From Asterochloris sp. CNOR1 (Eukaryota; Chlorophyta; Trebouxiophyceae; Trebouxiales; Trebouxiaceae), in contig OZ017750.1 in assembly GCA_963969365.1 (NCBI GenBank), positions 2,046,001 through 2,110,000 on the forward strand: a stretch of DNA of 64,000 bases, written 5' to 3'. Below, piece after piece: positions 21,936 through 33,401 of this stretch. Below the pieces are notes generated by a model. It was not told the DNA's origin. It did no database searches and saw only the letters and a program-made list of their open reading frames with translations. The position numbers and the translations under genes are program-made. Positions within the stretch are counted from its first letter, which is position 1; the number at the start of each line of letters is the position of its first letter.

Positions 21936-24684
21936 CTAAATGCTGCGCCGGAGTCGTGAGCCCTTGGCGCCTCCTAGATTTTGCTTTGACAGCATGGACT
22001 TGAGGCGGGCCCATGTACAACCGCCGCCATGCCCGAAGGAATCGAACTGAAGGTCAGCAGCTGGGAAGATGCCCCGTGCTGACAAGCTGGGGGGCACGGC
22101 GATGCTGTGCATTCCTGCTGCCTGTGCGCACTGCATTGTCGCGTTGTTGGCTGCAATCATCACCCGCCTCCCAACAGGTGCCCCTGGCAGGCAGCAGGGC
22201 ATGGGTTAACACTTATCCAGCAGCTCTGACCAGCTGAAAGCCAAGAAGACATTGCCACTTTGTTGCCCCTCTAGCTGCATCATGCAGCAGTGATGGACAG
22301 TTGCCTCACCTAGAGTTGAGGCAATGGCAGCCAGCCACTCTGGCTGGATCATCCCTGCTCGCTTCAGGGCTGCCATCATAGCTGGGTCCAGCCCAATGGA
22401 CACGGCACGCTCACCCCACTTGGCACCCTCCATGCTGCGCACAAAGTCAGCGGCTGCATTGTGCTTCAACTGCAGCAGCAAGGATGATTGATGAGCATCC
22501 ACACAGAGTTGACAGATAATGGATCTTTAGCTGCAGAAGCACAGCTTGCAGTGAGTGACAGCCATGGTCCTGCACAGCGATGCAGCAGCGCTGCTGTGCT
22601 TCAGGTCCTGTGCAGAGTTTCAGTGAATCTGCGCTTGCTGCCACATGCTGTATATGGAGTCACCAGGCACGGAGAGTCAAGGGAGCTGCAGCAATCCGTA
22701 GAGAGGTGTACATCCAATGCTCAGGGGCGGCCTGTACAGGCCCTGGGCCCTCAGGTGCCATGGGTAAAAAGACCCATTCAGACATCTGCTGGGTGACTTG
22801 TGCCTTTCACAGCGCCCGGCACCCCACATGTACAACAAGCAGCCAGGCACAGCAGCAGCCAGCTGGTGACTGTGCCACACCAACCTGTGCCTGACGCTTG
22901 TGCAGGCTCTGGTGCAGCGAGGTGCTGCCAGACCCTTCAGCCTCATCGCTGTCTCGCTCCTGCCACCCTGGCTGCTGATAGCAATCGAAGAAAGGCCACT
23001 TTGCAGTGCGCGCATCCCCCAGGGCAGCGCTGGTGGCCACTGCAATCTTCTCTGCCCCGCTGGCTGTGCTGGTGATGATGGCAAGGGCGGCCCCGTCTGC
23101 ATCAGCCTCGTCCAGGAATTCACGGACGCCTGCAGGGCAAGCAAGGCATGCGTCACAAGACCACAAGCAGCGGTGGCTGGCAAAAGAGTACAAGCACATG
23201 ACCACATGAGGAGCCTCTATTCTGCACCAGCAAACTCCTGGATGCCTGCAGTGCAGGAGAGGCGTGTGTCAGGAGAGCACACACAGCTAGGTAGCTGTAA
23301 GGCACCGGCAACGGCAGTAGGAGCACATGAGGAGCCTCTGCTCCGCAGGCAAAAGCAGCCCCTGCAGGAACTGACGAGTGCCTGCATGGGATGGCATGAA
23401 ACAGGCTGGCAGTGGCGCGCATAGTAGTGCCATGCTGGTGTATGAGGCCTCTGCGCACAAAACAGGCAGCAGTGTCCAGCAAAAGTTTTGTGCATGTACA
23501 GGCCCAGCAGAGGCATGCCATGAGCTGAGGGGCATTGCAGGGGACAGCAGCCCACAGAGAACGTGGGCAGACTGCCCACTAATGCAGTGTGGCCAGAATG
23601 TCCATGGTGGGGAGGCCACTGTGGACAGAAGGCCACCAGTAGGCTGCAACCAAAGCAGCTCGGGGCACCCAAGAGCCTCTCCAACAACAGATGGCACCAA
23701 CAGATGGCACCACCGGTGAAGAGGGCCTAGGTCACCTTTGCGAAGCGGCACTTTGCCATCCATGATCATGTTGTTGAGGTTCTGCTGCTTTATCTGGTCG
23801 ATCTGCAGGCAGCCAGGGCAGCTCAGGACAAGGCAACTCTATTGTGAGGGCAGTGAGCAGCATGTCAGCAAACACCCTAACCTTCACCGCGAACTGCCTC
23901 CTGTCTGAGGTGGCCAGAGCTGTCGGCCAGCCCACCTGCACAGACATGGGGTAGGTTCAAACCAGCGTCAAGCTAGTCACACAAGGCGATCACCACCTGA
24001 GCAGCCTCACTGTGCCAAACCATGCTGCCACAAGCCCTTGGGCAGAGCCGTCCCCTGCCCTGAGCAGGTCCCAGTACACGGGCGCTGTCCAATGGGCACA
24101 GTCCAAGCCAAGCTCTGCATCGAACAAGCGAGTGATTCATGTGGTAATTGATCGTTACCACCTTGCTTGTGCAGAGGCATGCAAGCTTTGAGGCCCAGCT
24201 TGGGCCAGCCAGAAAAGCAGACAGATGCCCCTGCATGCATGCCCCTGCATGCATGCTCACGTGAGAAGGCTTGATTAAAGGCCACACGGTGGCAGTCTGC
24301 GTGCACATCAACCAACACACCATCATTCTGCAGACAGAGCGGCCGAGATGTCAACTCCTCAAGCTTGCAATTATGCAGGCTGCATTCAGGTGCAGGCACC
24401 TCAACGAGAAGTGCCCACTCCGGGGCAGAGGCTTCTGGCTCTGCTGAAGCCTGCACCACCCTCCTGCGCTTGCTGTTTAGCGATACTGCAAGCACATGCA
24501 CTGGAAGTGTCAGGGTTCTGGATCACATATATGTCGCAGCAGGATTGCACTGACAACCTCCGTTGCGCGCTTTGTCCAACAGCTTACCACGTCTGACACC
24601 GAGCTGCTTTCTCTTTATGCTGACAGGGAAGGTTGAGCGCTGGCATTGCGTGGGCACCTGGCATTGCACTGCCCACGTTGACAT
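21936..24684 (-). CDS. Plastid HAD-like (CbbY-type) protein with altered nucleophile motif
   Basis: Haloacid dehalogenase-fold protein, 375 residues. Nine exons in phase: 24684-24588, 24485-24400, 24327-24261, 24114-24011, 23935-23882, 23802-23736, 23129-22885, 22469-22310, 22183-21936. The first about 45 residues are basic and Ser/Thr-rich (transit-peptide-like). The HAD core begins EWALLVE|NDGVLVDVHADC, then LGLDCAHWTAPVYWDL, VGWPTALATS, DGKVPLRKG, ALAIITSTAS (motif II), a helical insert, and APVGRRVMIAANNATM ... SARGIFPAADLQFDSFG. Motif I is normally D-x-D-G; here it is E61-N-D-G, so the nucleophilic Asp is Glu. A plant plastid family with LLEVDGVL in this place appears related (from memory), suggesting an old change. 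It is probably not a classic phosphatase; the substrate is unknown. Exon 7 is preceded by two decayed copies of its own acceptor. Confidence 0.85.
23230..23400. repeat. Two serial copies of the HAD exon 7 acceptor and start
   Basis: The real junction (exon start 23129) reads AG|GVREFLDEAD. Upstream in the intron, minus-strand copies begin near 23245 (AG|GIQEFAGAE) and 23381 (AG|GTRQFLQG). Each keeps a TGCAG acceptor. Spacings are 116 and 136 nt. Confidence 0.8.
24228..24256. repeat. Short tandem repeat CCCCTGCATGCATG
   Basis: Two copies of a 14-bp unit just inside the HAD gene intron after exon 3. Each contains a GCATGC palindrome. No function apparent. Confidence 0.7.
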
Positions 24685-24832
24685 GGCAAGAGCGTGCCAA
24701 GGGCCAGCTGAGTGCGTTTGTGTGAGTTCAATTATAAGCCCTGGGTTTTCAACCACTCAATTATTGGGCAGTTTGAGATGAATGAATTGGCTGTGCTCAG
24801 TTCACCTCTACAAAGGAGCTTCTGCTCAGTGT

Positions 24833-27800
24833 TCATTCTACAAAGGAGCCCCAGCTGTCCTGGCTTCCTGAGGGGCCGTGCAGAGCAGCTTGTTGAAGGT
24901 TTGGGGAGGGACTTGATACACGTTTCACCAGACCAGGAGTGTGCACGGCATCCGCTTGATGGGGTGCTGGATCGAGCACCTCCCAGGCAGACACCAGGCT
25001 GGAGGCTGGCGCAGTGAGGGAATGCTGCAGCCCGCGCTGGGGCGCCTGCTGGGGCCAGCTCTGCGCCTGCCCCTGGCCTTGGACCTCTTCTGCCAAACTT
25101 GAGCATCCGTCGTCGGCCAGGGTCGCCCGCTGCATCCCACTCCCACTGCTGGAAGTGCTGCAGGTGCTGAGTTGGTCCTCGTGCACAGCCTCCAGCCTGG
25201 AATGCTTCCTCTGCCGCCTCCTGGACAGGATGCCCATGCCACCTACGCTCTCCCCAGTGGGCTGCTGCCGTGGTTCAGCCTGGCGCACGGGGGCAGGCGC
25301 AGCCGCTGACTGCCCATCAACCTCCTCTCGGTGAGGGGCTGGCGCCTCGGCCACAAGTGCCCCATGATCCAAATCTAGGCCTAGCAGGTCCCCCTCAGGG
25401 GGCGGGGCGCTGCTATCGCTAGGGTGCCGGCGGGCCCAGGTGGGCCTCACGACTGGCCAGGGATCAGAGGCCCTGTCACCCGTGCTGTGCAGGCGAGAGG
25501 CCCAGTTGGCTGACATGGACGGCCGCAGTGACCGCAAGCCGTTGACCTGTGCCACTGAACTGCTTGCAAAGGATCCTGCACCACGCAGGCTTGCCTTCCA
25601 TATGTATGCTGACTCATCTGGCCTGCCGGCAACAACTCAGCAAGAGCAGGGGGTGCTGGGGAAGTGCTGGCCAGCATTGAGCGGCTGAGCTGAACAGTCA
25701 CCTGTCTGCACCTGGCCAGCAAGCAGCAACCAAAGGCCGCGAATCACCTGAGCCTGCTTTGCTGCTGCCAGCCCTGCTGTCATGGCCTGAGCCAGCAGGC
25801 ACCAGGCGAGGGTTGCGAGACCAGTTGGGCGGCGGGGGAAGGGGCGCAGCCACCGGGAGAGGCTCACTCGGAGCATCCTTCAGCTGCAGGCTGTCCAAGC
25901 TGGGGCCGCCGCCCTGCAGAGCCAGGCAATCCTTCCGGGTCAGTTGGGGGCTGACCAGCAGCGAGCCAGTCTCCCGGCCTGCAGACAGAGGGCAAGGCCT
26001 GCAGGCAGTGCCCTGTGGCCACGTGGGGGGTATGTGCTGCCATCGCCTTGGACCAGCTGCTTGCTGCAAGTTGAAGAGCGCGGGTGCAGCATGTGCAGCC
26101 CAATCAGTGCGCAGGGCGCTACCCCACCGCACAGGCCCACGGCACCTTCCACTCCACAGCGCACTGCACCGGCAACCCCTTGGATACACAAGGCTCCATC
26201 TCATCAGCCTTCTGACTGCAGCCTGTCTGCCATCATGACGCCTTGAGGGCGGACATCAGCATGCTGGCCGTGCTTGCCAGCGCGCCATGCAGGACGTGCC
26301 AGCGCTGCCAGCGAGCAAGACCCTGGCCAGGTGCTTCAAGTCACTGAGACGCAGTGGTGCTCATCCTGCGCACCTCGGACAGGCGGTCCACCCTGGCCAC
26401 GGCCTCAACCACGCTCTCAGCGCCCTCCTCGCTGCTCAGCACTGCACGCTGACGGGGCGTCCAGGGGGACTGCAGGGCCTCAGTCTACATGCATGGGCAA
26501 GCAAACCCTGTCAGGGGCAAGGTGGTGTGCTGCGAGAAAGGCATTTCACCATGCAATATCAGATGAGCTGTCTGCGAGGTGGCTCACCACAATGTCCTGC
26601 AGCACCTCACGGCGCCAGCAGGGGACCTGCAGGAGCAAGCATTGAAGCAGTGTCTGCATGCTTGCTGCATGCCACTTGCTGGTGCACAGCCCTTGATTTC
26701 AAGCCAAAAGAACGAGGCCAGCTCAGAGGCACAACAGCCTGTGCTGCAGGCCATGCACAGGCTGGCAAGGCAGAGCAGTGAGGGCAGGCATGTTAGAGCC
26801 CACCTCAGACTTGAGAAAGTCCACCATCTCCTCCATGTCTTCCATTTTAAGCAGACTCTTCTCGCAGTGCAGCACGATGCCCAGGGCCACCTGCATGTGG
26901 CAGCCGGGGTTCAGGGGTCTGGAGCCAGCTGGGATGCTGCACTGGCAAAGCGGCTGCAGAGCTGGTGTCTCTGCTGCACATACCTCAGCGTTGGCCGTCA
27001 GACATGCATAGGGCAGCTGACAGCTGGCAGAAGGGTACAACACATTCTGCAGCTGCGCTGGGCTGCTTGACATGTTTGACTACCTACGGTGACACTTCCC
27101 ACAGGTGTGCCCTGTGGGACCCTCAGTGACAGCCAGCAGCAGTCTGCAAGCAGCACAGTGCACCACAGAACACCGATCAACAAACTTTTTTGCTGCCAGG
27201 CAGCGCACCTTCATGCCTCCCTCATAGACGGAATCGCTGAGCACTACGTCCATCACTCTTGAGGCAAAATAGAGCGGGAAATCTGCGGAAAACGATGTGA
27301 GCAGCCAGGCGGACACGTACAGCACCGGCAGGGCTCCGTGCTGCTCAAGATGGTCTGCCAGCTTTGGGGGCAGCAGCTTGCCAAACTGCCACAGCCGCAC
27401 CTGCAGTGCAGGAGCAACCGAGGGCGTCTGACAGGGTCTGCATGTCCAACCCCACAGCTCATGCAGCAGTGTCCAGGTGCACAGCCAGCACCAGTCAACT
27501 GGACGCCAGCGGGATCTGCAGCGCGGACAAGCTGGGCAGGCGGCACTGTCAGCGTTATTTGCAGCCAGCATAGCATGCACATGCCTAAAGCATGGCCAGA
27601 TTCAAGGAGTGCAGCAGCTCTGACTGCAGGCTACAGACTGCGATGAATCTGGTAGGGCAGGCAGCTTGTCAGTCTTGGAGCATGGCCAGGTAAGAGCACA
27701 TCACACATGGCCATCCATCAACCAGAGAGTGCACCAAGGACTTGCCTGGAGCATAGCCAGATCTGAGGAATACAGGAGCTTCAGGTTGCGCCCCTGCATG

Positions 27801-28990
27801 AGGACAACGAGGCCTCCAAAGGCCTCTGCTTCCCCTGGCATCCACATCAGCAGCAGCCCTGCCAGGAAGTTCATGCCCTGGCAGTACCCTGTGGCCGGGT
27901 CATAGGCTGCATAAGCTCGCAGCACGTTCTGGAGGGCTGTCTTGCCCGCCTCGTTGGCAAATCTGCAGGGCGTGCAGCAGAAGCTGTCAGGATGTGGCCA
28001 GTGCAGAGGCTAAGCAAGGGGCTGAGAGCCTAGACGGACAGAGTGTAGCTACAAGAGGATGTCTGGCCAGATTGATGGCATCATACCTTGCAGCATTGGG
28101 GAATGTCCGGCTCAAGTCCTTCTGAATGTCAAAGTCCACCTGCTGCTCGAGTTCCTGCAGCGCACAGCCATGCCTTGGCAGCCTGTGGTGGTCTCCTTAA
28201 CCAGATCAGCCACAAAAGTGGAGGCTGGAGCAAGCAGTCATTTACGTTGTGTCCTCTGCGGCGCCTTTTCTGTGTTTCACAGCAATACAGGCACACCTGG
28301 TCAACATACAGGCCATACTCCTTGGATGCTGCGATGCCTTGGCCCCGGTTCTTGTGCAGCACTGACAGCCAGAGCTCTGTCCGCATCTTGCGTGGAACAT
28401 TCAGCCTGCAGTGTGAAACAGAGAAGTGGGCACAGCAGAACTGCACAGCTGTCAGCGAGGTGTAGCTGCGGCTGCTTTGACAGCTTTAGCATACAGCCAG
28501 ACGTTTGGGCACGGTGGCCAGCTTGCACACAGTGTCTCATTGCCAGATGTGCTAGCCGCGCAGGCTTACCAGACTTGTTTGCCTACTTGCAAGTCCACAG
28601 TGTCTGCTTCCTCCCGCAGGTGCTTGTTGCTGGTGCCCTTAAGCATGTGCTTGGGGTGGCCCCTGCCCAGGAAGCGATTGAGATTTCTGTGCATACAATG
28701 CCTGCAGATATTGCCCCTTCCCTGATACACTCCTCAGCTGATTGGGAGTGGGGCACCGTACAGACTTGGGATTGATCGGGTCTGTAGCATTCACTCTTAG
28801 CGAGCTATGGCCAGGCCATTTCACATACTGGCCCTCCTGCCCCACGCCTCAAGGCCTCAAAAGAGTCAAATGCGCCACTTTAGCTGCAGTGTACTTGTTC
28901 ATGATGGTCCGGGAGCCGGCAAACTCTGTGGCCTCAATGAGGCTTATCAAACGTGAGCATCTGGCAGTTTCGAAGTTGGGTGCCTAACCA
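24833..28990 (-). CDS. TBC-domain Rab GTPase-activating protein
   Basis: RabGAP that switches off Rab GTPases in membrane trafficking. Firm exons: 28701-28570, 28405-28297, 28154-28087, 27962-27746, 27400-27209, 26890-26804, 26626-26588, 26469-26374, a Pro-rich exon about 25978-25770, and a final exon about 25580-24833. Both catalytic fingers are present: the Arg finger IxxDxxR in FDIQKDLSRTFPNAAR and the Gln finger YxQ in GYCQGMNFLAGLL. Later TBC blocks are YVSAWLLTSFSADFPLYF and MEDMEEMVDFL. The C-terminal about 300 residues are Ser/Pro/Gln-rich and probably disordered, ending GSFVE. The N-terminus upstream of 28701 is not settled: an in-frame Met was not proven, though codons near 28920-28890 (MNKYTAAK) are a candidate, hence the outer limit given. 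The donor after 27746 is GC (CAG|GCAAGT). Confidence 0.85.
27585..27690. repeat. Two serial copies of a TBC exon end plus donor
   Basis: The real exon end at 27746 reads LLYSSDLAMLQ followed by donor GCAAGT. Downstream in the intron (minus strand), a short copy near 27676 keeps CTGGCCATGCTCCA. A longer copy near 27640-27592 keeps LLHSLNLAML followed by a GC donor-like site. Spacings are about 70 and 80 nt. Confidence 0.75.
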
Positions 28991-29019
28991 CAGCCCTACC
29001 TGAGACGATCTGACACCAC

Positions 29020-31030
29020 ATGAAGAATTGCCTGATGAGGAATCCATTGCGCAAGCCTTGCATTGTCAAAGGTAGTCCCTGTCACAGAGGCGTTGCATGC
29101 AGGCCAAGAGTGACAGCGTCAGCCAGCAACCTTGCCTTCGATCCTGCCAACCCAGTGTCCAGCCGAAATGATCCCCTTGTCAACAAGAACTGCAAGTTCA
29201 GGCCCTGTATAGACATCCATCAGGTGCGGCTTGTTGGTGATGTGTGTGGCCCATTGCATGCATCTGATGGCAGTGCGTGTGGCCTCGATGTCAGCCACAG
29301 CTATGTTCTGCAGGGCCGTGTCAAGCAGATTGTGGGATCGAGTTTGCATGACAAGCAGGGCAGGTGCAGTCATAGTGCTCACCATGCTGAGCAGTCAGGA
29401 ACCTCAATGGAGGGCATGCTTTTGCAGTGGCGACAGTCAATTGGTGGTGAATTTTGAAGCCGCAGAGGGTCCAGCTCACTTTGCGCAGATGTACAAACTG
29501 GATGATCTCAAGGGGGGCCATGTCATCATGCTGGGAGCCGACGAGGAATCCAGGTGAGGTTAGCCACCTTGGCAGGCAGCCTGCTGCCGCATGGGACTTG
29601 TGTCTTGCTGATGCGCATCTGTGCATGCTGCACAGCTGCCGGGTTTTGACACAGCCATGACAGCCTTAGCTGCCTGGCTCCTGACGGCTGTGACATCGAC
29701 AGACTTGGCAGCCAACATCTGGCTGATCCTGGAGAAGGGCTGCAAAGGCTGCTGTGGGGGCAGCTTGGAGTGTGCCATCTGCCTGCCACTCTGCGATGCA
29801 GCAGTGGCTGTGACTTGCGCTGACGGTGGGCTTGGCATGTGCAGAGCTGCTGCACAAGAGGCGCTGGAAGCGTACCCGGGCGGCATGCAGCTAGGGGGGG
29901 GCGTGACTCCTGAGAACGCAGCCAGTTGGCTGGATGCTGGTGCCAGCCATGTCATCGTGACCTCTTATGTCTTCCAGGACGGGCGGTTGCAGCAGGACAG
30001 GCTGCAGCAGTTGGTGAGATCATGTGCATCCTGTGTCTTGGGGCAGGCCTGGTAGACACAGACCAGGCTGCAGGTACAGCGAGATGCAAGCAGTGCTAGG
30101 AGGCCGCTGAAGCCTGCTGGGGTTTTGTGGGACGGCCTCCAGGAACGCTGCACTGCACATACTACCTGCAGAGACATGCTGGGCAGTGCACTCTGTCCCT
30201 TACAGCTGGTGCCAAGCTGCCTCTCAGCACAGATGCTACCTGCTCATGCATCCTGCCAACTGGGCTGCTGCCGGGTGCTGCTGCACATCATGCCCATGTT
30301 TTCAGGCAGGCCAGTTGGCGATTGCAATCCCCTGCTTCAGGTCAAGGCAGTGGGTCCTGGCAAGCTCGTGCTGGACCTGAGCTGCCGAAAGCGTGATGGG
30401 AAGTACTTTGTGGTCACAGACCGATGGCAGAACTTCAGCGACCTTGAGGTCGACGGGGAGGCCCTGCAGCAGCTGGGCCAGAGCTGCGCAGAATTCCTGG
30501 TGCACGGCGTTGATGTCGAGGGGAAGCAGCTGGGTGTTGATGAGGACCTGATTCAGCTGCTGTCTGCCTCATCCCCCAAGCCAGTGACCTATGCTGGCGG
30601 GGTGCGGAACATGGTGAGCCAATGAGAGGGTCTGCCCTGCCAACTGCACTGCATGACCAGGTAAGCCAAACCCAGCAGATGAACACTTCTGCTGAGATGT
30701 TGCACGACAGCTGTCATGAGGCCCTGCTTCTCAATGAGCCTTGGAGTGCACAGCGTGCTGTCTCCAGTGGGGCCTCTTCTGGCTGAGGTGGTCCACAGAG
30801 GAGCCCCTGTCAAGCCTCAGATGTTGATGAGGTTTGCAGATTCATGTTCAGGCCATCATTAATGTGTGATGCTGGTTGCTGTTGTGCTGTAGGCCGACCT
30901 CGAGACTGTCAGATCTGCTGGACAGGGACGCGTGGATGTGACGGTTGGCAGCGCATTGGACATCTTTGGGGGCTCCTTGCCGTACTCAGAAGTGGTGCTG
31001 TGGAACTTGCAGCAGAAAAGCAGTTCTTGA
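29020..31030 (+). CDS. HISN3: HisA, BBM II isomerase of histidine synthesis (plastid)
   Basis: 5'-ProFAR isomerase (EC 5.3.1.16), fourth step of histidine biosynthesis, in the plastid of plants and algae. Six exons in phase: 29020-29223, 29314-29363, 29428-29553, 29845-30013, 30341-30613, 30893-31030; 319 residues, a (beta/alpha)8 barrel. Residues 1 to about 57 are basic and Ser/Ala-rich (transit peptide), then [19 protein letters not shown] with the catalytic Asp after RPCI. Other blocks are [83 protein letters not shown] and [15 protein letters not shown]. The fold and length match plant HISN3. The start at 29020 gives the longest basic leader; a second Met follows six codons later. Confidence 0.97.
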
Positions 31031-31120
31031 TGGTGCTGGCAAAGCGCTGAGACACCAGCGCAACTTTCCTAGGCCTTGCAGCAGCATAAAGCTAGCCTGA
31101 CTGTTGAAGTCCATCATGAA

Positions 31121-31125
31121 TGTAA
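31121..31125 (+). terminator. Candidate TGTAA polyadenylation signal of HisA
   Basis: TGTAA about 90 nt after the HisA stop, a usual distance in chlorophytes. It overlaps a GTAAGT, so by sequence alone it could also be a cryptic donor. Confidence 0.45.
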
Positions 31126-31259
31126 GTAAAGCTGATTTCAGTGTCCTCCCAGCCCCACTAGTAACCACCTGACATGATTTACAATGCTACACACTGCATC
31201 GTCATACCGCCATGTGCTGCATGGGTGGGCAGAATGGCGGACGCAATGGGCAATGCATG

Positions 31260-31935
31260 TCAAGAGGCAGCACAGTCACATCCCAGATGTGCCTCTGCCT
31301 CCAATACTGTCTGCATACGCGTCAGCGTCCTCTGCAGCTGCCCCATCCCTTGTCTCTTCTGACCTGCTTGCCGAAGGGCAGTGCCCTTTTTGCTGGGCTT
31401 GAAATCAGCAACGGCACCTGCAGCCAATTGCAAGCATGCCAACAGGATGATATGCTGCCGGTAGGCACTGCAGTGACCTCCTCCAAGGTCTGGAGATCGG
31501 CTGCTGGTATGTGCAACCTTCACACACGAGGATGCAGTGGCACACACCGCGATTCGATGATGCCTGTTGGGCATGACCAACCCTCTGCAGCTGCAGACTG
31601 CAGTGAGACCATGTATGGTGGTTGGAGTCTGCAGGGCTCCAACAGATTGGGCAGGCTGTTTGGGCAGGCCGGTTGCCATCCTCTTGCCCAATGCCTAGCC
31701 CCACGTTTGTTGTGACTCTGGGTGTTGCATACATCAGGCATAGCTCCCCAAAAATTAAGGAGCTTCCACAGGACACTGTGCTCCATGCTGCCTGCTGCAA
31801 ATGCAGTTTGCCAAAGCGATAGGCGCGCTGCCTACATTTCAGCACCTTGCTAGCAGAATGTGTAGCTGATGTGCATGGCAGATATCGCAGGCAGGGCCAA
31901 TGGCGTGGCCTGGTGCTGCATGCAGCACCAGCCAA
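31260..31935 (-). CDS. Possible small unknown gene (weak)
   Basis: Minus-strand frames with some protein character: about 31850-31680 (AYRFGKLHLQQAAWS ... SLIFGELCLMY) and, after a TGCAG acceptor near 31425, a 52-codon basic, helix-prone stretch (ADFKPSKKGTALRQAGQKR) ending with a stop near 31260. The join between them was not resolved, and no family was recognised. It could be a lineage-specific gene or chance. Confidence 0.25.
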
Positions 31936-32163
31936 GTTTCAGTGATTGTCGATGTCGTGTCGATCAATGTAGGGAGCACAAGTGATCCACTCTTTCAAAC
32001 TCAAAAGTCATATGTATGCGTGTTGGTGTGGCCGATTGACATGTGGCTACCTCCTATAAATTGAGTCAAACATTTCAAATTGCTTTAAAACCTTACAGCA
32101 AACCACGAAGCACAAGTTGCTCATCACCCCGACTCCAAGAATATGCCCGAAAAACACGCGAAG

Positions 32164-32178
32164 CACACACACACACAC
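32164..32178. repeat. (CA)7 microsatellite
   Basis: Seven CA units plus a C in the AT-rich intergenic region. Simple sequence, likely polymorphic. Confidence 0.95.
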
Positions 32179-32601
32179 CTAACGATGTGGAGACGTAGTT
32201 GTTTACTCGCCCAACATTCTGATGATGGTGGGGGCTTAATTGTGGTTGCCCAGCATGTACAAATTGACACTTAAACCTTGACAGGAAGCCAACTGGCACG
32301 GTCATTACAGCTTACAATGTTCACTGAACACTGTCCCAGTGTGAGACATGTCCATTATGCTGCTTGATTGGATACAGTGTCAAACTGGCAATTCGAGCAA
32401 AAACAAAACACTCAGCAATGATAGCCAGAGACATATGTTCATTTGTATCCATGAGAGCAAGTTCTCAGGTGTGGCGCTGCTCGCCATACCTGCAGGGCAG
32501 TAGCTCAGTCAACCCACAACCCACAGCTTCTCAAGGAAAGGATTGCTCAAAAGTCCTCAATGCACAAATTATACACAACACAAGCTGGATGGGAGTGCAA
32601 C

Positions 32602-33401
32602 CTACCTCTCAGCACGAGTGTCAGCAGCCTTCTGGCCTGCGGCCTTCCTCTCCTCCTCTGGCCTGCCAGCTGAGATGGCACCACCCTTCTTGCCCGCCTC
32701 AGACTGGGCTGCAGTGCCTACAGCAAACCAATAATTCTGTCAGAATTGGAAAATACATATATACAAAATTGATATGATATGGTTGCCTGCCAATCAACTA
32801 AATCGTGTCACAAACATCAGCAGAGGCACACAATGCATGCAAACTAACACCAGTATCCCTGTCACAATAGTTACAGCCACTAGCACACAGATCACTGCTG
32901 ACCAACTGAAACATACAGATTAGTGTTTGCTTTTGTGTAGTACAAAAGACCCCAAGGGACATACCTGTGCCAAAGGTCTCCTTGTCTGCCCCAGTTGCTG
33001 TTGTCTGGCCCTCCACCTGAACATCAGCACAAGCAGATCAGCAGGCCGGTGAAAGTAAGCAGCAGATGTTGTCTGATGCCATGTTTGCAGCCAGATGCAT
33101 ACAGCCACATGGCAACACCATTGCATATGAATGTAATGCAGACATTGGAGCTGCATGCATGACTGACCTTCTGACGGTTCACCTCACCTGCAAGCACATA
33201 TACAAAAGGTTGGGAAGCGTGCATATGGGGCCTGTCAGGTGGTGGACCATGATTGATATGCAGCAGCATGCCAGATCCAATGCCGCCCAACCATGCATTG
33301 CATGCAGCAAACCCACAGACCAGCAGATGCAGGGCAGCAGCTATCAAGAATGGAGCAAGGCCAGAGGACACCTGAAGACCCCATATGAACTCACCGGACA
33401 T
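32602..33401 (-). CDS. Small KGG-motif, LEA group 1-like hydrophilic protein (64 aa)
   Basis: Four coding exons in phase: 33401-33395 (7 nt, MSG), 33187-33168 (20 nt), 33016-32965, 32717-32602. The 64-residue product starts MSGEVNRQKVEGQTTATG, continues DKETFGTGTAAQSEAGKKGG and ends RAER before TAG at 32604. It is Gly/Glu/Lys/Ala-rich, without hydrophobic segments. The GQTT ... KKGG ... EEERKAAGQKAA pattern recalls the Em/group 1 LEA and bacterial or fungal KGG (con-10 type) stress proteins, which are intrinsically disordered and desiccation-linked; the function here is inferred. The reading is unusual because two exons are far too short to be called by ORF search, but all splice sites are standard GT-AG. 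The stop overlaps a donor-like AG|GTAGGT, so a longer isoform is conceivable. Confidence 0.75.

Larger units (their letters stand above)
31031..32601. other. Mostly intergenic region, partly AT-rich
   Basis: Holds the HisA 3' UTR, a weak minus-strand coding candidate (31260-31935) and, at 31940-32600, AT-richer DNA without convincing frames. A TATAAA lies at 32055-32060, a (CA)7 tract at 32164-32178, and two TTACA motifs (TGTAA on the minus strand) at 32305 and 32312 could end the LEA-like transcript. Confidence 0.5.

Noticed and set aside
25759-26238. 159-codon plus-strand frame
   Set aside because: Shadow of the Pro-rich exon of the TBC gene.
28059-28775. 238-codon plus-strand frame
   Set aside because: Covers three TBC exons on the other strand, including the Arg-finger exon.
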